Assembly: GCF_007003975.1 (NCBI RefSeq)
Contig: NZ_VFTC01000001.1
Coordinates: 496,001-560,000, forward strand
Source: Mesorhizobium sp. WSM4306
Lineage (GTDB): Bacteria > Pseudomonadota > Alphaproteobacteria > Rhizobiales > Rhizobiaceae
Direction: 5' to 3'
DNA: 64,000 nucleotides
The position numbers were made by a program, and so were the translations under genes. Position 1 is the first letter of the stretch, and each line of letters begins with the position of its first letter. This document shows positions 1-10,690 of the stretch, piece after piece. The notes beneath the pieces were generated by a model. The model made no database searches. It was not told the origin of the DNA and worked only from the letters and a program-made list of their open reading frames with translations.

Positions 1-467
1 ATGTTGCGCGCCAGTTCGCGCTCCCACCGGTCGCCATTCGCCAGCAGCTTGTCCTTGTCGTAGTAAAGCTCCTCGCGCGTCTCCGTCGCGAATTCGAAAT
101 TCGGTCCCTCGACGATGGCGTCGACCGGGCAGGCTTCCTGGCAGAAGCCGCAATAGATGCACTTCACCATGTCGATGTCGTAGCGCACGGTGCGGCGCGT
201 GCCGTCATTGCGGCGCGGGCCGGCCTCGATGGTGATCGCCTGCGCCGGGCAGATCGCTTCGCACAGCTTGCAGGCGATGCAGCGTTCCTCGCCATTAGGA
301 TAGCGGCGCAGCGCATGCTCGCCCCGGAAGCGCGGGCTGACCGGCCCCTTCTCGTGCGGATAGTTGATCGTCTCCTTCGGCGCGAAGAACTGGCGCATCG
401 ACAGGAAGAAGGCGCTGACGAAATCCTGCAGCAGCAGCGATTTTGCGGCTTGGCCAAGAGCGGACAT
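1..467 (-). CDS. nuoI: NADH-quinone oxidoreductase subunit I (partial, 3' end off window)
   Basis: Peripheral-arm subunit of complex I that carries two [4Fe-4S] clusters (N6a/N6b) and passes electrons from NuoG toward NuoB. Two ferredoxin-type motifs are visible, [12 protein letters not shown] and [12 protein letters not shown]. The start ATG overlaps the nuoH stop as TGATG, so the two are probably translationally coupled. The last codons, including the stop, lie beyond base 1. nuoJ-N would be expected further left, outside the window. Identification is secure. Confidence 0.97.
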   Translation of the reverse strand, partial: MSALGQAAKSLLLQDFVSAFFLSMRQFFAPKETINYPHEKGPVSPRFRGEHALRRYPNGEERCIACKLCEAICPAQAITIEAGPRRNDGTRRTVRYDIDMVKCIYCGFCQEACPVDAIVEGPNFEFATETREELYYDKDKLLANGDRWERELARN

Positions 468-1510
468 CACGCAAACCCCGTGATCTTGAGAAAGGCAGCG
501 ACGATCACCACCATCGCCAGCGAGATCGGCAGGAAGACTTTCCAGCCAAGGCGCATCAGCTGGTCGTAGCGGTAGCGCGGCACGAAAGCCTTCACCATCG
601 AGAACATGAAGAACATCAGGCAGATCTTGAGCACGAACCAGATCACGCCGGGCACCCAGGTGAAGGGCGCGAAGTCGAAGGGCGGCAGCCAGCCGCCGAG
701 GAACAGGATGGTGGCCAGCGCGCACATCAGCACCACGGCAACGTATTCGCCGAGGAAGAACAAAAGGAACGGCGTCGAGGAATATTCGACCATATGGCCG
801 GCGACGAGTTCCGACTCGGCTTCCACCAGGTCGAAGGGCGGGCGGTTCGTCTCGGCCAGCGCCGAGATGAAAAAGATGACGAACATCGGGAACAGCGCCA
901 GCCAGTGCCAGTCGAGGAAGCTGTTGGGCAGGCCAAGCCTGGTGCCCAGCCCATCCTGCTGCGAAAGCACGATATCGGACAGGTTGAGCGAGCCGACGCA
1001 AAGCAGCACGGTGACGATGACGAAGCCGATCGAGACTTCGTAGGACACCATCTGCGCCGCCGAGCGCAGCGCACCGAGGAACGGATATTTCGAGTTCGAT
1101 GCCCAGCCGCCCATGATCACGCCATAGACCTCGAGCGAGGAGATGGCGAAGACGTAGAGGATGCCGACATTGACGTTGGCGATTGCCCAGCCGGCGTTGA
1201 CGGGAATGACCGCCCAGGCGGAGATCGCCAGCACGGCCGACACCAGCGGCGCCAAAAGGAACACGCCCTTGTTGGCGCCGGACGGAATGACCGGCTCCTT
1301 GAAGACGAATTTAAGCAGATCAGCGAAGGCCTGCAGCGTGCCCCAGGGGCCGACGACGTTCGGGCCGCGGCGCAACTGCACCGCCGCCCAAATCTTGCGG
1401 TCGGCGTAAAGCAGGTAGGCGACCCCGATCAGCAAAACGACGATCAGCACGACCGACTGCAAGAGGATGATCAGCGCCGGCAACACGTAGAAGGAGAAGA
1501 AAGTGTCCAT
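467..1510 (-). CDS. nuoH: NADH-quinone oxidoreductase subunit H
   Basis: Membrane subunit of complex I that forms part of the quinone-binding chamber and links the peripheral arm to the proton-pumping arm. The 347-residue protein is almost entirely hydrophobic helices, with the conserved polar segment [19 protein letters not shown] in the middle. Length and motif fit the family. The chosen start begins MDTFFSF; an upstream in-frame start would add 16 residues that lie inside the end of nuoG. The stop overlaps the nuoI start and only two bases separate it from nuoG. Confidence 0.97.
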   Translation of the reverse strand: MDTFFSFYVLPALIILLQSVVLIVVLLIGVAYLLYADRKIWAAVQLRRGPNVVGPWGTLQAFADLLKFVFKEPVIPSGANKGVFLLAPLVSAVLAISAWAVIPVNAGWAIANVNVGILYVFAISSLEVYGVIMGGWASNSKYPFLGALRSAAQMVSYEVSIGFVIVTVLLCVGSLNLSDIVLSQQDGLGTRLGLPNSFLDWHWLALFPMFVIFFISALAETNRPPFDLVEAESELVAGHMVEYSSTPFLLFFLGEYVAVVLMCALATILFLGGWLPPFDFAPFTWVPGVIWFVLKICLMFFMFSMVKAFVPRYRYDQLMRLGWKVFLPISLAMVVIVAAFLKITGFA

Positions 1511-1512
1511 GT

Positions 1513-3594
1513 CTACTCTGCCGCCTGCCTGAAGCCGTTTTTCGCCAGCGCCGAGCACTCAGCCATCACGGCCGACGCCCGTGCGATCGGGTTGGTCAGA
1601 TAAAAGTCCGTGACCGGCGAGGTGAAAGTGCCCTTGTTCAGCCGCCCGCCGAGCTTCGCCACCTTGGCGATGTCGTCGGCGTTACCGGCCTCGACATGAT
1701 CGTTGCGGGCGAGATGCGGGTATTCGCCATAGAGCTTGGCGCGCAGCTGCTGCAGCGAATCGAACGGCAGCTTCTTGCCGAGCACATCCGACAGTGCCCT
1801 GAGAATCGCCCAGTCCTCGCGCGCATCGCCCGGCGCGAAGCCGGCGCGGTTGGTCTGCTGCACGCGTCCCTCGGTGTTGACATAGGTGCCCGACTTCTCG
1901 GTGTAGGCAGCGCCCGGCAGGATGACGTTGGCGCGGTGCGCGCCGGCGTCGCCATGGGTGCCGACATAGACGACGAAGGCCCCGCTGGTCTTGCCCATGT
2001 CGATCTCGTCGGCGCCGAGCAGGAACAGCACGTCGCTGTCGCCCAGCATGCCGGCGACATTCTTGCCGCCCTCGCCCGGCACGAAGCCGACATCGAGGCC
2101 GCCGACGCGCGCGGCGGCGTTGTGCAACACGGCAAAGCCGTTCCAGTCGGCGCGAGCAGCGTTGACGGCAGCGGCGAGCTTCGCCGCCTGGCCGAGCACC
2201 GCCGCGCCATCGGCGCGCGACAGTGCGCCCTGGCCGACAATGATCAGCGGATGCGTCGCCTTCTTCAGCACCTGGAAGAACTTGCCATTGCCGTCGGCCA
2301 GATCCTTCAGCGATTCCGGACCGGCGCCGAGCTGTTCATAGTCATAGCGTGTGTCGCCGACTTCGCCGATGACGCCGACCGGCAGATTGCCGATGCGCCA
2401 GCGCTTGCGGATGCGTGTGTTGAGCACCGAGGCTTCGAAGCGCGGATTGGCGCCGATGATCAGCACCGCATCGGCCTGCTCGATGCCCTCGATGGTCGGA
2501 TTGAAGATGTAGCTGGCGCGGCCAAGCGCCGGATCAAGTGCGGCGCCATCCTGGCGGCAGTCGATGTTCTTCGAGCCCAGCGCAGCCATCAGCTGCTTCA
2601 GCGCGTAGATTTCCTCAACCGCCGCGAGATCGCCGGCAATGGCGCCGATCTTCTCCGGCGCAGCCTTCGACACCGCATCCTTGATCGCCGCGAAGGCTTC
2701 GGCCCAGCTGGCGGGCGCCAGCTTGCCGTCCTTGCGCACATAAGGGCGGTCGAGGCGCTGCGTGCGCAATCCGTCCCAGATGAAGCGGGTCTTGTCGGAA
2801 ATCCACTCCTCGTTCACCGCTTCGTTGACGCGCGGCAGGATGCGCATCACTTCGCGGCCGCGGCTATCAACGCGGATCGCCGAGCCGACGGCGTCCATGA
2901 CGTCGATGGATTCGGTCTTGGTCAGCTCCCACGGCCGCGCCTGGAAGGCGAAAGGCTTCGAGGTCAGCGCGCCGACCGGGCAGAGATCGATGACATTGCC
3001 CTGCAGCTCCGAGGTCATCGCGCTTTCGAGATAGGTGGTGATCTCGGCGTCCTCGCCGCGGCCGATCAGGCCGAGCTCGGAAATGCCGGCGACTTCCGTG
3101 GTGAAGCGGACACAGCGCGTGCAGTGGATGCAGCGGTTCATCACCGTCTTGACCAGCGGGCCGATGTACTTGTCTTCGACCGCGCGCTTGTTCTCGTGAT
3201 AGCGCGAGGAGTCGACGCCGAAGGCCATCGCCTGGTCCTGCAGGTCGCACTCGCCGCCCTGGTCGCAGATCGGGCAGTCCAGCGGATGGTTGATCAGCAG
3301 GAACTCCATCACGCCTTCGCGGGCCTTCTTGACCATCGGCGTGTTGGTGAAGATCTCCGGCGGCTCGCCGTTCGGGCCGGGGCGCAGGTCGCGCACGCCC
3401 ATGGCGCAGGAAGCCTGCGGCTTGGGCGGCCCGCCCTTCACCTCGATCAGGCACATGCGGCAATTGCCGGCGATCGACAGCCGCTCGTGGAAGCAGAAGC
3501 GCGGCACTTCCGCGCCGGCGTCCTCGGCCGCCTGCAGCAGCGTATAGTGGTCGGGTACAGTGATCTCTTTCCCGTCGACCTTGAGCTTTGCCAT
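1513..3594 (-). CDS. nuoG: NADH-quinone oxidoreductase subunit G
   Basis: Large iron-sulfur subunit of the peripheral arm (693 aa). The N-terminal ferredoxin domain has the [2Fe-2S] cysteines C34, C45, C48 and C63. It is followed by the His/Cys-ligated cluster region [15 protein letters not shown] and a further [4Fe-4S] motif CIHCTRC, then a degenerate molybdopterin-oxidoreductase-like domain. The ATG at 3594 is chosen over a TTG one codon upstream. It shares one base with the TGA of the preceding pentapeptide gene (TGATG), so translation is likely coupled to that non-canonical gene. Confidence 0.97.
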   Translation of the reverse strand: MAKLKVDGKEITVPDHYTLLQAAEDAGAEVPRFCFHERLSIAGNCRMCLIEVKGGPPKPQASCAMGVRDLRPGPNGEPPEIFTNTPMVKKAREGVMEFLLINHPLDCPICDQGGECDLQDQAMAFGVDSSRYHENKRAVEDKYIGPLVKTVMNRCIHCTRCVRFTTEVAGISELGLIGRGEDAEITTYLESAMTSELQGNVIDLCPVGALTSKPFAFQARPWELTKTESIDVMDAVGSAIRVDSRGREVMRILPRVNEAVNEEWISDKTRFIWDGLRTQRLDRPYVRKDGKLAPASWAEAFAAIKDAVSKAAPEKIGAIAGDLAAVEEIYALKQLMAALGSKNIDCRQDGAALDPALGRASYIFNPTIEGIEQADAVLIIGANPRFEASVLNTRIRKRWRIGNLPVGVIGEVGDTRYDYEQLGAGPESLKDLADGNGKFFQVLKKATHPLIIVGQGALSRADGAAVLGQAAKLAAAVNAARADWNGFAVLHNAAARVGGLDVGFVPGEGGKNVAGMLGDSDVLFLLGADEIDMGKTSGAFVVYVGTHGDAGAHRANVILPGAAYTEKSGTYVNTEGRVQQTNRAGFAPGDAREDWAILRALSDVLGKKLPFDSLQQLRAKLYGEYPHLARNDHVEAGNADDIAKVAKLGGRLNKGTFTSPVTDFYLTNPIARASAVMAECSALAKNGFRQAAE

Positions 3595-3875
3595 CAATTG
3601 CCCCCGGCGGTCTGCGCCGTCTCATATGCCTGAAACAGATCGCTCAGCTTGATGCCATTGATCATCATGCCGGCGACTTCAGCGTTTTCTATCTTCAAAT
3701 TGCTCATATTCACATTGGTGAAAAACGCGTTCGAGAGGTTCGCGTCTTCGACCCGGACGGCCGACAGGTTGACGTTGCGAAACTGCGTGTTCGACAGGTT
3801 CACATCGTCAAATCTGGAGTTGCTGGCGAAGGCATTGCGCACATCGCGAACATCGCTCCTGTCGTGGACATCCAT
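3594..3875 (-). CDS. pentapeptide-repeat protein inside the nuo operon
   Basis: 93-residue protein not normally counted as a complex I subunit. Residues about 20-75 repeat a ten-residue unit (for example [30 protein letters not shown]), that is, paired pentapeptides of the A(N/D)LXX type that fold as a right-handed quadrilateral beta-helix. An AGGGGG Shine-Dalgarno precedes the ATG. Its stop overlaps the nuoG start, and nine bases separate it from the helix-hairpin-helix gene upstream, so it is co-transcribed with nuo. Base composition looks lower in GC than the nuo genes, which could mean late acquisition. Role unknown; an assembly or peripheral-arm accessory role is only a guess from position. 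Confidence 0.8.
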   Translation of the reverse strand: MDVHDRSDVRDVRNAFASNSRFDDVNLSNTQFRNVNLSAVRVEDANLSNAFFTNVNMSNLKIENAEVAGMMINGIKLSDLFQAYETAQTAGGN

Positions 3876-3884
3876 ACCTGCCCC

Positions 3885-4577
3885 CTACCTCTTCGCCTTG
3901 GCGGCGAGCGTCAGCGCCGCCGCCTGGCGGGTCCACTCGTCGCGGCCGACGCGGCCCTTGAGCGACAGGTAATCCTCGATCCAGGCGATCTCTTCCGGCG
4001 TCCATGCGGCGATCTGGGCAAAGGTCCAGATGCCGAGGCCGTTCAGCACCTTTTCCAGCTTCGGCCCGACGCCCGCTATCGCCTTGAGATCAGACGGCTT
4101 GGACGGGCGCGCAATGGTCTTGGGCTGCCTGAAATCCTCCGGCATCAACCCGGTCGTCGCGTCTTCGGCGACCGGATCCGCCTTCTCCGGCTCGGCATCG
4201 ACGGTGCGGGCGGCAATATCGGTCACGTCCTGGGCAAAAGTCTGCGCCTCGGCGATCAGGGTCTTGGTCGCCGCGCGCGCCTTGGTGGCGGGGGCGGTCT
4301 CCGTATAACGCTCGGCGCGCTGCTCGAAATCGTCGATGATCGGCTGGAAAATCCGCTGCGATGCCTCGGCCGCACCCGACCATGCGCCGAGCCAGACGCC
4401 AAAGGCATGGTTGGCAAGGCCGAGGCCAAGCGCCGACATGGCCGCAGCACCGGCGACAGGATGCGCGAGAAGGTTGACGGCGCTGGCCATCTCCTTCGGC
4501 ATCATTCTGGTCAGGTCGCGGTTCATTTTCTCAAGTTCATCCAATTTGGGCATCAAAGGGTTCGAATACGGCGCCAT
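3885..4577 (-). CDS. helix-hairpin-helix domain protein paired with NuoE extension
   Basis: 230-residue protein between nuoF and nuoG. The N-terminal 130 residues are Ala-rich and helical, with a hydrophobic stretch at about 41-70 that could be a membrane or amphipathic helix, giving a phasin-like look. Residues about 161-224 form a helix-hairpin-helix domain (DLKAIAGVGPKLEKVL, then FAQIAAWT and GRVGRDEW). This same domain forms the C-terminus of NuoE two genes upstream. The ATG at 4577 has AGGAG six bases upstream; an earlier in-frame start would add 20 poor residues. Helix-hairpin-helix folds often bind DNA, but in this operon a protein-protein or assembly role is at least as likely. Confidence 0.8.
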   Translation of the reverse strand: MAPYSNPLMPKLDELEKMNRDLTRMMPKEMASAVNLLAHPVAGAAAMSALGLGLANHAFGVWLGAWSGAAEASQRIFQPIIDDFEQRAERYTETAPATKARAATKTLIAEAQTFAQDVTDIAARTVDAEPEKADPVAEDATTGLMPEDFRQPKTIARPSKPSDLKAIAGVGPKLEKVLNGLGIWTFAQIAAWTPEEIAWIEDYLSLKGRVGRDEWTRQAAALTLAAKAKR

Positions 4578-4648
4578 AGAAATCTCCTGGTCGTTTCTTC
4601 GTCTGCCCCGCCCCGATATGTCAGTCCCGGGCTTCACGCCCGTATTAT

Positions 4649-5953
4649 CTATTCCGCCGCCACCATCACCGGTTCAGCCCGGTGCGCGTTGCGCGAAAAC
4701 TCGTCGATGCGACGCTCCACCTCGCCGCGGAAATGCCGCATCAGGCCCTGGATCGGCCATGCTGCCGCATCGCCCAGCGCGCAGATCGTATGGCCTTCCA
4801 CCTGCTTGGTCACGTCGAGCAGCATGTCGATCTCGCGCTTCTGCGCCTCGCCGCGCACCAGCCGCTCCATCACCCGCCACATCCAGCCGGTACCTTCGCG
4901 GCACGGCGTGCACTGGCCGCAGCTCTCGTGCTTGTAGAAATAGGAAAGCCTGGCGATCGCCTTCACGATATCGGTCGACTTGTCCATGACGATGACAGCC
5001 GCCGTGCCGAGGCCCGACTTGAGGTCGCGCAGCGCGTCGAAATCCATCGGCACATCGATGATCTGCTCTGCCGGCACCAGCGGCACCGAGGCGCCACCCG
5101 GAATGACCGCAAGCAGATTGTCCCAACCGCCGCGAATGCCGCCGCAATGCGTCTCGATCAGCTCGCGGAACGGGATCGACATCGCCTCTTCGACGGTGCA
5201 CGGATTGTTGACGTGGCCCGAGATGCAAAACAGCTTGGTGCCGACATTGTTGGGCCGGCCGAAGGACGAGAACCAGGCTGCACCACGGCGCAGAATGGTC
5301 GGCGCCACCGCGATCGATTCGACATTGTTCACCGTTGTCGGACAACCGTACAGGCCGACATTGGCCGGGAATGGCGGCTTCAGCCTGGGCTGGCCCTTCT
5401 TGCCTTCGAGGCTTTCGAGCAGTGCGGTTTCCTCGCCACAAATGTAGGCGCCGGCGCCGTGATGCATGTAGATGTCGAAATCGTAGCCGGACGTGTTGTT
5501 CTTGCCGATCAGCTTGGCCTCATAGGCCTCGTCGATGGCGCGCTGCAGCGCCTCGCGCTCCCTGACGAACTCGCCGCGCACATAGATATAGGCGGCGACC
5601 GCGCCCATGGCGAAGCCGGCAATGAACGAGCCCTCGACCAGCGTGTGCGGATCGTTGCGCAGAATGTCGCGGTCCTTGCAGGTACCGGGCTCGGATTCGT
5701 CGGCATTGACGACGAGATAGCTCGGCCTTCCATCGCTCTGCTTGGGCATGAACGACCATTTCAGCCCGGTCGGGAAGCCTGCGCCGCCACGACCGCGCAG
5801 GCCCGACGCCTTCATCTCGTTGACGATCCACTCCCGCCCCTTGGCGATGATGCCGGGCGTGTTGTCCCAGGCGCCGCGCGCCATGGCGCCGGCCAGCGAC
5901 TTGTCGAAGAGGCCGTAGATGTTGTTGAAGATGCGGTCTTTATCCTGAAGCAT
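4649..5953 (-). CDS. nuoF: NADH-quinone oxidoreductase subunit F (NADH- and FMN-binding)
   Basis: Catalytic entry point of complex I: oxidises NADH, holds FMN and cluster N3. The 434-residue protein shows the nucleotide-binding glycine motif [10 protein letters not shown], the FMN site around [16 protein letters not shown] and the [4Fe-4S] motif [12 protein letters not shown], with the fourth cysteine further on (HTICALGD). The start MLQDKD is chosen; an upstream in-frame start would add 37 Ser/Arg-rich residues antisense-like to nuoE. Ten bases separate it from the nuoE stop. Confidence 0.97.
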   Translation of the reverse strand: MLQDKDRIFNNIYGLFDKSLAGAMARGAWDNTPGIIAKGREWIVNEMKASGLRGRGGAGFPTGLKWSFMPKQSDGRPSYLVVNADESEPGTCKDRDILRNDPHTLVEGSFIAGFAMGAVAAYIYVRGEFVREREALQRAIDEAYEAKLIGKNNTSGYDFDIYMHHGAGAYICGEETALLESLEGKKGQPRLKPPFPANVGLYGCPTTVNNVESIAVAPTILRRGAAWFSSFGRPNNVGTKLFCISGHVNNPCTVEEAMSIPFRELIETHCGGIRGGWDNLLAVIPGGASVPLVPAEQIIDVPMDFDALRDLKSGLGTAAVIVMDKSTDIVKAIARLSYFYKHESCGQCTPCREGTGWMWRVMERLVRGEAQKREIDMLLDVTKQVEGHTICALGDAAAWPIQGLMRHFRGEVERRIDEFSRNAHRAEPVMVAAE

Positions 5954-5963
5954 TTTTCGTCCC

Positions 5964-7250
5964 TCAGACCGGCTTCTTGCCGAAGACGCGGATGTATTCG
6001 GCGACGCCGCCCTTGGCGAGCGCCTTGGCTTGGCCGACCCAGTCGTCGCGGTCGATGCGGCCATGGAAGGCGAGATAGCCGTCCACCCACTCGCGCTCGG
6101 CCTTCTTCCACGAAGAGACCTGCGCGAAGGTGAAGATGCCGAGCGTGTGCAGGATGCCCTCGATCTTCGGGCCGATACCGGAAATCAGCTTGAGATCGTC
6201 GACCGCTGCCGGCCTGTCGATGCCGGCTGGACGGTTCTTGTCTTCCAGCGACGGTTTTGCCGGCTTGGCGGCTGGAATCTTGACTTCCGGCGCCTTGAAG
6301 GCAGCCGCCGGCTCGGCTTTGTTCCTGGGGCCGCTACGCTGTTTCGAGACCTCCTCGACTTCCGGCGCAGCCAGATTGGCATTGGCAGCAGAATGCAGCG
6401 GTGCGGCAACGCTCGCTGCTTTTTCCACCTCGGGCGCGACCTTGACCGGCGATGGCGACTTCAGAGCCGGACTGGTCTCTGGAGCATCGGTCTTTGGCTT
6501 GCCGGCCTTGGACGGCGCAACCGGCGCTGCGGCCGGCGCCTGCGAAACCGTTGCGGCCGGCGCAACTGCGGCCGGCGCCGCTTTGGCAGCCTTGGTCGCC
6601 GCTTTGGCTTCCTTGTCGCGGGTCGACTTCAGGATCGCCTTTTCGCTCTTCAGCGTCGTCAGGCCGGGCGCCGGCTCGGAGCCGGTGCGGCCGTTCTGCG
6701 GTCCCGTAGGAACCGTGGAACCCTTGCCCGCATCGTAGAGATCGATGATTTCGGCCAGCCGTTCCGGCGTCAGGTCCTCGAACGTGTCCTTGAACACCAT
6801 GACCATCGGCGCGTTGACGCAGGCGCCAAGGCATTCGACCTCCTCCCACGACAGCGTGCCTTTGTCGTTGGTGTGGAACTGGTCGTGATGGATTTTGGAG
6901 CGGCAGACATCCATCAGCGCTTCCGAACCGCGCAGCATGCAGGGTGTGGTGCCGCAGACCTGGATATGGGCGCGGGTGCCGACCGGGTTGAGCTGGTACT
7001 GCGTGTAGAAGGTCGCGACCTCGAGCCCGCGAATGCGGGGCATGCCTAGCATATCCGAGATGGTCTCGATCGCCGCCTTGGTGACCCAGCCTTCCTGCTC
7101 CTGCGCGATCATCAGCAAGGGAATGATCGCCGACTGCTCGCGGCCCTTCGGATATTTCTTGATCCATTGCTTGGCCACGGCCGCATTCGCCCGGTTGAAG
7201 GCGAAGGAGGCTGGCTGGACGCTGGCTTCTGCGAGGCGGCGGACTGACAT
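5964..7250 (-). CDS. nuoE: NADH-quinone oxidoreductase subunit E with C-terminal HhH extension
   Basis: 428 residues, against about 160-200 for an ordinary NuoE. Residues 1-185 are the thioredoxin-like [2Fe-2S] (N1a) domain with ligands C99, C104, C140 and C144. Residues about 200-345 are a low-complexity linker rich in Ala, Pro and Lys. Residues about 355-412 are a helix-hairpin-helix domain ([32 protein letters not shown]) matching the separate protein at 3885-4577. The ATG directly abuts the nuoD stop TAA. Extended NuoE proteins are, from memory, common in Rhizobiales; the role of the tail is not established. Confidence 0.96.
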   Translation of the reverse strand: MSVRRLAEASVQPASFAFNRANAAVAKQWIKKYPKGREQSAIIPLLMIAQEQEGWVTKAAIETISDMLGMPRIRGLEVATFYTQYQLNPVGTRAHIQVCGTTPCMLRGSEALMDVCRSKIHHDQFHTNDKGTLSWEEVECLGACVNAPMVMVFKDTFEDLTPERLAEIIDLYDAGKGSTVPTGPQNGRTGSEPAPGLTTLKSEKAILKSTRDKEAKAATKAAKAAPAAVAPAATVSQAPAAAPVAPSKAGKPKTDAPETSPALKSPSPVKVAPEVEKAASVAAPLHSAANANLAAPEVEEVSKQRSGPRNKAEPAAAFKAPEVKIPAAKPAKPSLEDKNRPAGIDRPAAVDDLKLISGIGPKIEGILHTLGIFTFAQVSSWKKAEREWVDGYLAFHGRIDRDDWVGQAKALAKGGVAEYIRVFGKKPV

Positions 7251-8441
7251 TTAGCGATCGACCTCACCAAACACGATGTCGAGGGAGCCGAGAACGGCGG
7301 TGACGTCGGCCAGCATGTGGCCGCGGCAGAGGAAATCCATGGCTTGCAGATGCGCGAAACCGGGGGCGCGCAGCTTGCAGCGGTAGGGCTTGTTGGAGCC
7401 GTCGGAGACGAGGTAGACGCCGAACTCGCCCTTCGGCGCCTCGACCGCCGCATAGACCTCCCCGGCCGGCACACGATAACCCTCGGTGTAGAGCTTGAAG
7501 TGGTGGATCAGCGCTTCCATCGAGCGCTTCATCGCCTGGCGCTTCGGCGGCACAACCTTGCCGTCGAGGTTCGACACCGGCCCGGCGCTTTCCTTTCCGA
7601 GCAAAAGGTCAACGCACTGGCGCATGATCTTGGCCGACTGGCGCATCTCTTCCATGCGCACGAGATAGCGGTCGTAGCAGTCGCCGTTCTTGCCGATCGG
7701 AATGTCGAAATCCATCTCGGAATAGCATTCATAAGGCTGCGACTTGCGCAGGTCCCAGGCTGCACCCGAGCCGCGCACCATGACACCGGAAAAGCCCCAG
7801 GCCCAGGCGTCGGCCAGCGACACGGTGCCGATATCGACATTGCGCTGCTTGAAGATGCGGTTGCCGGTGAGCAGCTTGTCGAGATCGTCGAGCGACTTCA
7901 GGAACGGATCGATCCACTTGCCGATGTCCTCGACCAGTTTTTGCGGCAGGTCCTGGTGCACGCCGCCAGGGCGGAAATAGGCCGCATGCATGCGCGAGCC
8001 GGAAGCCCGCTCATAGAACACCATCAGCTTTTCGCGTTCGACGAAGCCCCACAGTGGCGGCGTCAGCGCGCCGATATCGAGCGCCTGCGTCGTCACATTG
8101 AGGATATGCGACATGATGCGGCCGATCTCGCAATAAAGCACGCGGATCAGCTGGCCGCGCTTCGGCACTTCGATACCGAGCAGCCGCTCCGCGGCGAGCG
8201 CGAAGGCGTGCTCCTGGTTCATCGGCGCGCAATAGTCGAGCCGGTCGAGATAAGGCACCGCCTGCAGATAGGTCTTGTGCTCGATCAGCTTTTCGGTGCC
8301 GCGATGCAGCAAGCCGATATGCGGATCGACGCGGTCGACCACTTCGCCGTCCAACTCCAGCACTAGGCGCAAAACGCCATGCGCGGCCGGGTGTTGCGGG
8401 CCGAAGTTGATGTTGAAGTTGCGGACGGAGTGCTCGGTCAT
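7251..8441 (-). CDS. nuoD: NADH-quinone oxidoreductase subunit D
   Basis: 49-kDa-type subunit of complex I, derived from the large subunit of [NiFe] hydrogenases; with NuoB it forms the quinone-reduction site. 396 residues with the N-terminal hallmark [14 protein letters not shown] and the segment [12 protein letters not shown]. The ATG at 8441 (MTEHSVRN) is preferred over one four codons upstream. A 117-codon orphan gene separates nuoD from nuoC; its stop ends one base before the nuoD start, so expression is probably coupled. Confidence 0.97.
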   Translation of the reverse strand: MTEHSVRNFNINFGPQHPAAHGVLRLVLELDGEVVDRVDPHIGLLHRGTEKLIEHKTYLQAVPYLDRLDYCAPMNQEHAFALAAERLLGIEVPKRGQLIRVLYCEIGRIMSHILNVTTQALDIGALTPPLWGFVEREKLMVFYERASGSRMHAAYFRPGGVHQDLPQKLVEDIGKWIDPFLKSLDDLDKLLTGNRIFKQRNVDIGTVSLADAWAWGFSGVMVRGSGAAWDLRKSQPYECYSEMDFDIPIGKNGDCYDRYLVRMEEMRQSAKIMRQCVDLLLGKESAGPVSNLDGKVVPPKRQAMKRSMEALIHHFKLYTEGYRVPAGEVYAAVEAPKGEFGVYLVSDGSNKPYRCKLRAPGFAHLQAMDFLCRGHMLADVTAVLGSLDIVFGEVDR

Positions 8442-8442
8442 G

Positions 8443-8796
8443 CTAGATTCCAAGCCTTTCCTTGGCTGACGGCGTCACTTCCATAAAGCGGATCGTCTGC
8501 GGCCCGGCCAGATATTCTTTTGCTCTCTGCTCGCATTGCTCAGCGGTCTCATTGGAAGGCTGGAGATCGGCCAGCTCTCCGGCATCGCGTAAGGCGTTCA
8601 AAATCTGGTCCAATTCAATCTGCATCGCCGGCTTGATACGAAATATCGTCGGGCAATTCTTCACTGTGTAATTCGCCACGACAGCTCGCGACGCCGAATA
8701 GCAATCCACTCCAGCTACTTTACAGTCGTTCGCAAATGCATTCGGCGCAACGCCGCAGCAAAACAAACCCAGGAGCGCTATGCGGATCATCGCCAT
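8443..8796 (-). CDS. small secreted protein, hypothetical, between nuoC and nuoD
   Basis: 117 residues that I do not recognise. The N-terminus [24 protein letters not shown] reads as a signal peptide with an AFA-type cleavage site near residue 22 (a start two codons later, MIRIALL, is equally possible). The mature part of about 95 residues has four cysteines ([21 protein letters not shown]), suggesting disulfide bonds in the periplasm. It is inserted between nuoC and nuoD in the same direction, 17 bases after nuoC and one before nuoD, so it must be co-transcribed. Base composition is visibly less GC-rich than the flanking nuo genes. No function can be assigned. Confidence 0.72.
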   Translation of the reverse strand: MAMIRIALLGLFCCGVAPNAFANDCKVAGVDCYSASRAVVANYTVKNCPTIFRIKPAMQIELDQILNALRDAGELADLQPSNETAEQCEQRAKEYLAGPQTIRFMEVTPSAKERLGI

Positions 8797-8813
8797 GCCA
8801 CTCTCTACTGCCT

Positions 8814-9416
8814 CTACTGCTTCGCTTTTTCATCCCCGGGGAGAACGTAATCCGTTCCTTCCCACGGGCTCAGAAAATCAAAGTTTCTAAACTCCTGCTT
8901 GAGCTCGACCGGCTCGTAGATGACACGCTTGGCTTCGTCGTCGTAGCGCACTTCGACGAAACCGGTCAGCGGGAAATCCTTGCGTAGCGGATGACCCTCG
9001 AAACCATAGTCGGTGAGGATGCGCCGCAGGTCCGGATGACCTGAAAACAAAACGCCGTAGAGATCGTAGGTTTCGCGCTCGAACCAGTCGGCGCCGGGAT
9101 AGACTGATGTCAGCGAGGGCACCAGCGTCTCTTCGTCGGCCTGGACCTTGATGCGGATGCGCAAATTCTGCTTCGGCGACAAGAGGTGATAGACGACGTC
9201 GAAGCGTTTGGCCCGCGACGGATAGTCGGCGCCGCAGACATCGATGATCGAGATGAACTGGCAGCCCTGATCGTCGCGCAGGAAGGTCGCTACGTCGATC
9301 AGGTCGCCGGGCTCGACGGATATGCCGAGCTCGCCATAGGCCAGCACCGCGTCTTTGACGCGGCCCGGCAGCTTTTCGCCGAGATAGGTCGACAGTTCGC
9401 TAAGGGATGCGGCCAT
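8814..9416 (-). CDS. nuoC: NADH-quinone oxidoreductase subunit C
   Basis: 30-kDa-type subunit of the complex I peripheral arm with no cofactor; it scaffolds NuoD, NuoB and NuoI. 200 residues with the family signature [20 protein letters not shown] followed by [15 protein letters not shown]. The start MAASLSEL is used; the open frame continues 57 codons upstream through nuoB antisense to nothing recognisable. The stop is followed by the orphan secreted gene rather than by nuoD. Confidence 0.96.
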   Translation of the reverse strand: MAASLSELSTYLGEKLPGRVKDAVLAYGELGISVEPGDLIDVATFLRDDQGCQFISIIDVCGADYPSRAKRFDVVYHLLSPKQNLRIRIKVQADEETLVPSLTSVYPGADWFERETYDLYGVLFSGHPDLRRILTDYGFEGHPLRKDFPLTGFVEVRYDDEAKRVIYEPVELKQEFRNFDFLSPWEGTDYVLPGDEKAKQ

Positions 9417-9420
9417 GGAT

Positions 9421-10002
9421 TTACCGTTCGATCGTGCCGGTGCGGCGGATTTTCTTCTGCAGCAGAAGAATGCCGTAGAGCAGCGCTTCGGCGCTCGGCG
9501 GGCAGCCGGGCACATAGATGTCGACCGGCACGACGCGGTCGCAGCCGCGAACCACCGAATAGGAATAGTGGTAGTAGCCGCCGCCATTGGCGCAGGAGCC
9601 CATCGAGATGACGTAGCGCGGCTCCGGCATCTGGTCGTAGACCTTGCGCAGCGCCGGCGCCATCTTGTTGGTCAGCGTGCCGGCGACGATCATGATGTCG
9701 GACTGGCGTGGCGAGGCGCGCGGCGCAACACCAAACCGCTCCGAATCATAGCGCGGCATCGAGGTGTGGATCATCTCGACGGCGCAGCACGCCAGACCGA
9801 AGGTCATGAACATCAGCGAGCCGCTGCGCGCCCAGGTGATCAGCGCCTCGGTCGAGGTGACGAGAAAACCCTTGTCGGCGAGTTCATTGTTGATCTCGAG
9901 GAAGAACGGATCGTCAGAACCGACCGGACGACCGGTATTGGGATCGATCAGGCCCTTGGGCTTCGGCGCGACGAGCGTTCCGGAACTGTCGTTCAATCCC
10001 AT
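9421..10002 (-). CDS. nuoB: NADH-quinone oxidoreductase subunit B
   Basis: Carries cluster N2, the last iron-sulfur centre before quinone. 193 residues with the tandem cysteines in [10 protein letters not shown] and the later ligands in MGSCANGGG and [10 protein letters not shown], as expected for N2. The start MGLNDSSG overlaps the end of nuoA by ten bases; an earlier in-frame codon would add seven residues. Only four bases separate the stop from the nuoC start. Confidence 0.97.
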   Translation of the reverse strand: MGLNDSSGTLVAPKPKGLIDPNTGRPVGSDDPFFLEINNELADKGFLVTSTEALITWARSGSLMFMTFGLACCAVEMIHTSMPRYDSERFGVAPRASPRQSDIMIVAGTLTNKMAPALRKVYDQMPEPRYVISMGSCANGGGYYHYSYSVVRGCDRVVPVDIYVPGCPPSAEALLYGILLLQKKIRRTGTIER

Positions 10003-10358
10003 TCCAGCGCTCCTTTTTTCCATTCATAGGCAAAGCCGATGGTCAGCACCGCCAAAAACACCATCATCGACCAGAAACCGAGCATGCCGATCTTCGAGAA
10101 CGACACCGCCCACGGGAACAGGAAGGCCACCTCCAGATCGAAGATGATGAACAGGATCGACACCAGGTAGAAGCGGATGTCGAATTTCATGCGGGCATCG
10201 TCGAAAGAGTTGAAGCCGCACTCATAGGCGGAAAGCTTTTCCGGGTCGGGACTGCGGTAGGCCACCAGAAACGGCGCTATTATAAGCGCCAGGCCGACGA
10301 CCGCCGCCACGGCGATGAAGAGGACGATGGGCAGGTACGAACTGAGCAGTGCGTTCAT
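9993..10358 (-). CDS. nuoA: NADH-quinone oxidoreductase subunit A
   Basis: First gene of the complex I operon. 121-residue membrane protein with three predicted transmembrane helices and the conserved loop [16 protein letters not shown] between helices 1 and 2, then [20 protein letters not shown] in helix 2. The ATG at 10358 starts [10 protein letters not shown] with GGAAAG about nine bases upstream. It overlaps nuoB by ten bases. Confidence 0.97.
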   Translation of the reverse strand: MNALLSSYLPIVLFIAVAAVVGLALIIAPFLVAYRSPDPEKLSAYECGFNSFDDARMKFDIRFYLVSILFIIFDLEVAFLFPWAVSFSKIGMLGFWSMMVFLAVLTIGFAYEWKKGALEWD

Positions 10359-10690
10359 TCTGCGGCTTTCCGTTGGCGGCCAATCCACGTTGATTACAGC
10401 AACCAACCCTAATGCGGAAGCGTGACAGTTTAACCGCTGAACCGTTTTAGGTGCCTTTGCTGCAACGCGGCGAGGGTTAGCGCAGGGCTTTCGGCGAAGC
10501 AAGTCAAACCTTGTTCAAAACGCAGTGCTGGACGGCAGGTCGGGAAAAACTGGTCCGATCTCCTCCTGTTTGATTTCCTTCACTTTTTACTCCACTTTTG
10601 TCTCCTGACATGTCTCCCGCCTTTTGCCTGCTAGCATGGTCGGAATCACCGGCTAAAAATACGCGAACAGGACCAGGGCAAAGTCATCTG
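10359..10690. other. divergent intergenic region, nuoA / ycaQ-like
   Basis: 332 bases with no gene, separating the left-going nuo operon from the right-going ycaQ-like gene, so it should hold at least two promoters. On the minus strand a TTGACT lies around 10505-10500 but I see no convincing -10 box at the right distance. The part nearest 10560-10650 is pyrimidine-rich. No hairpin terminator or clear repeat was seen. Confidence 0.4.

Noticed and set aside
443..1603. 386-codon plus-strand open frame opposite nuoH
   Set aside because: Antisense to a certain gene; composition (long runs of Arg, Asp, Gln, His) is that of a high-GC shadow frame, with no domain.
1696..3633. 645-codon plus-strand open frame opposite nuoG
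   Set aside because: Shadow of nuoG; no recognisable motif and atypical residue composition.
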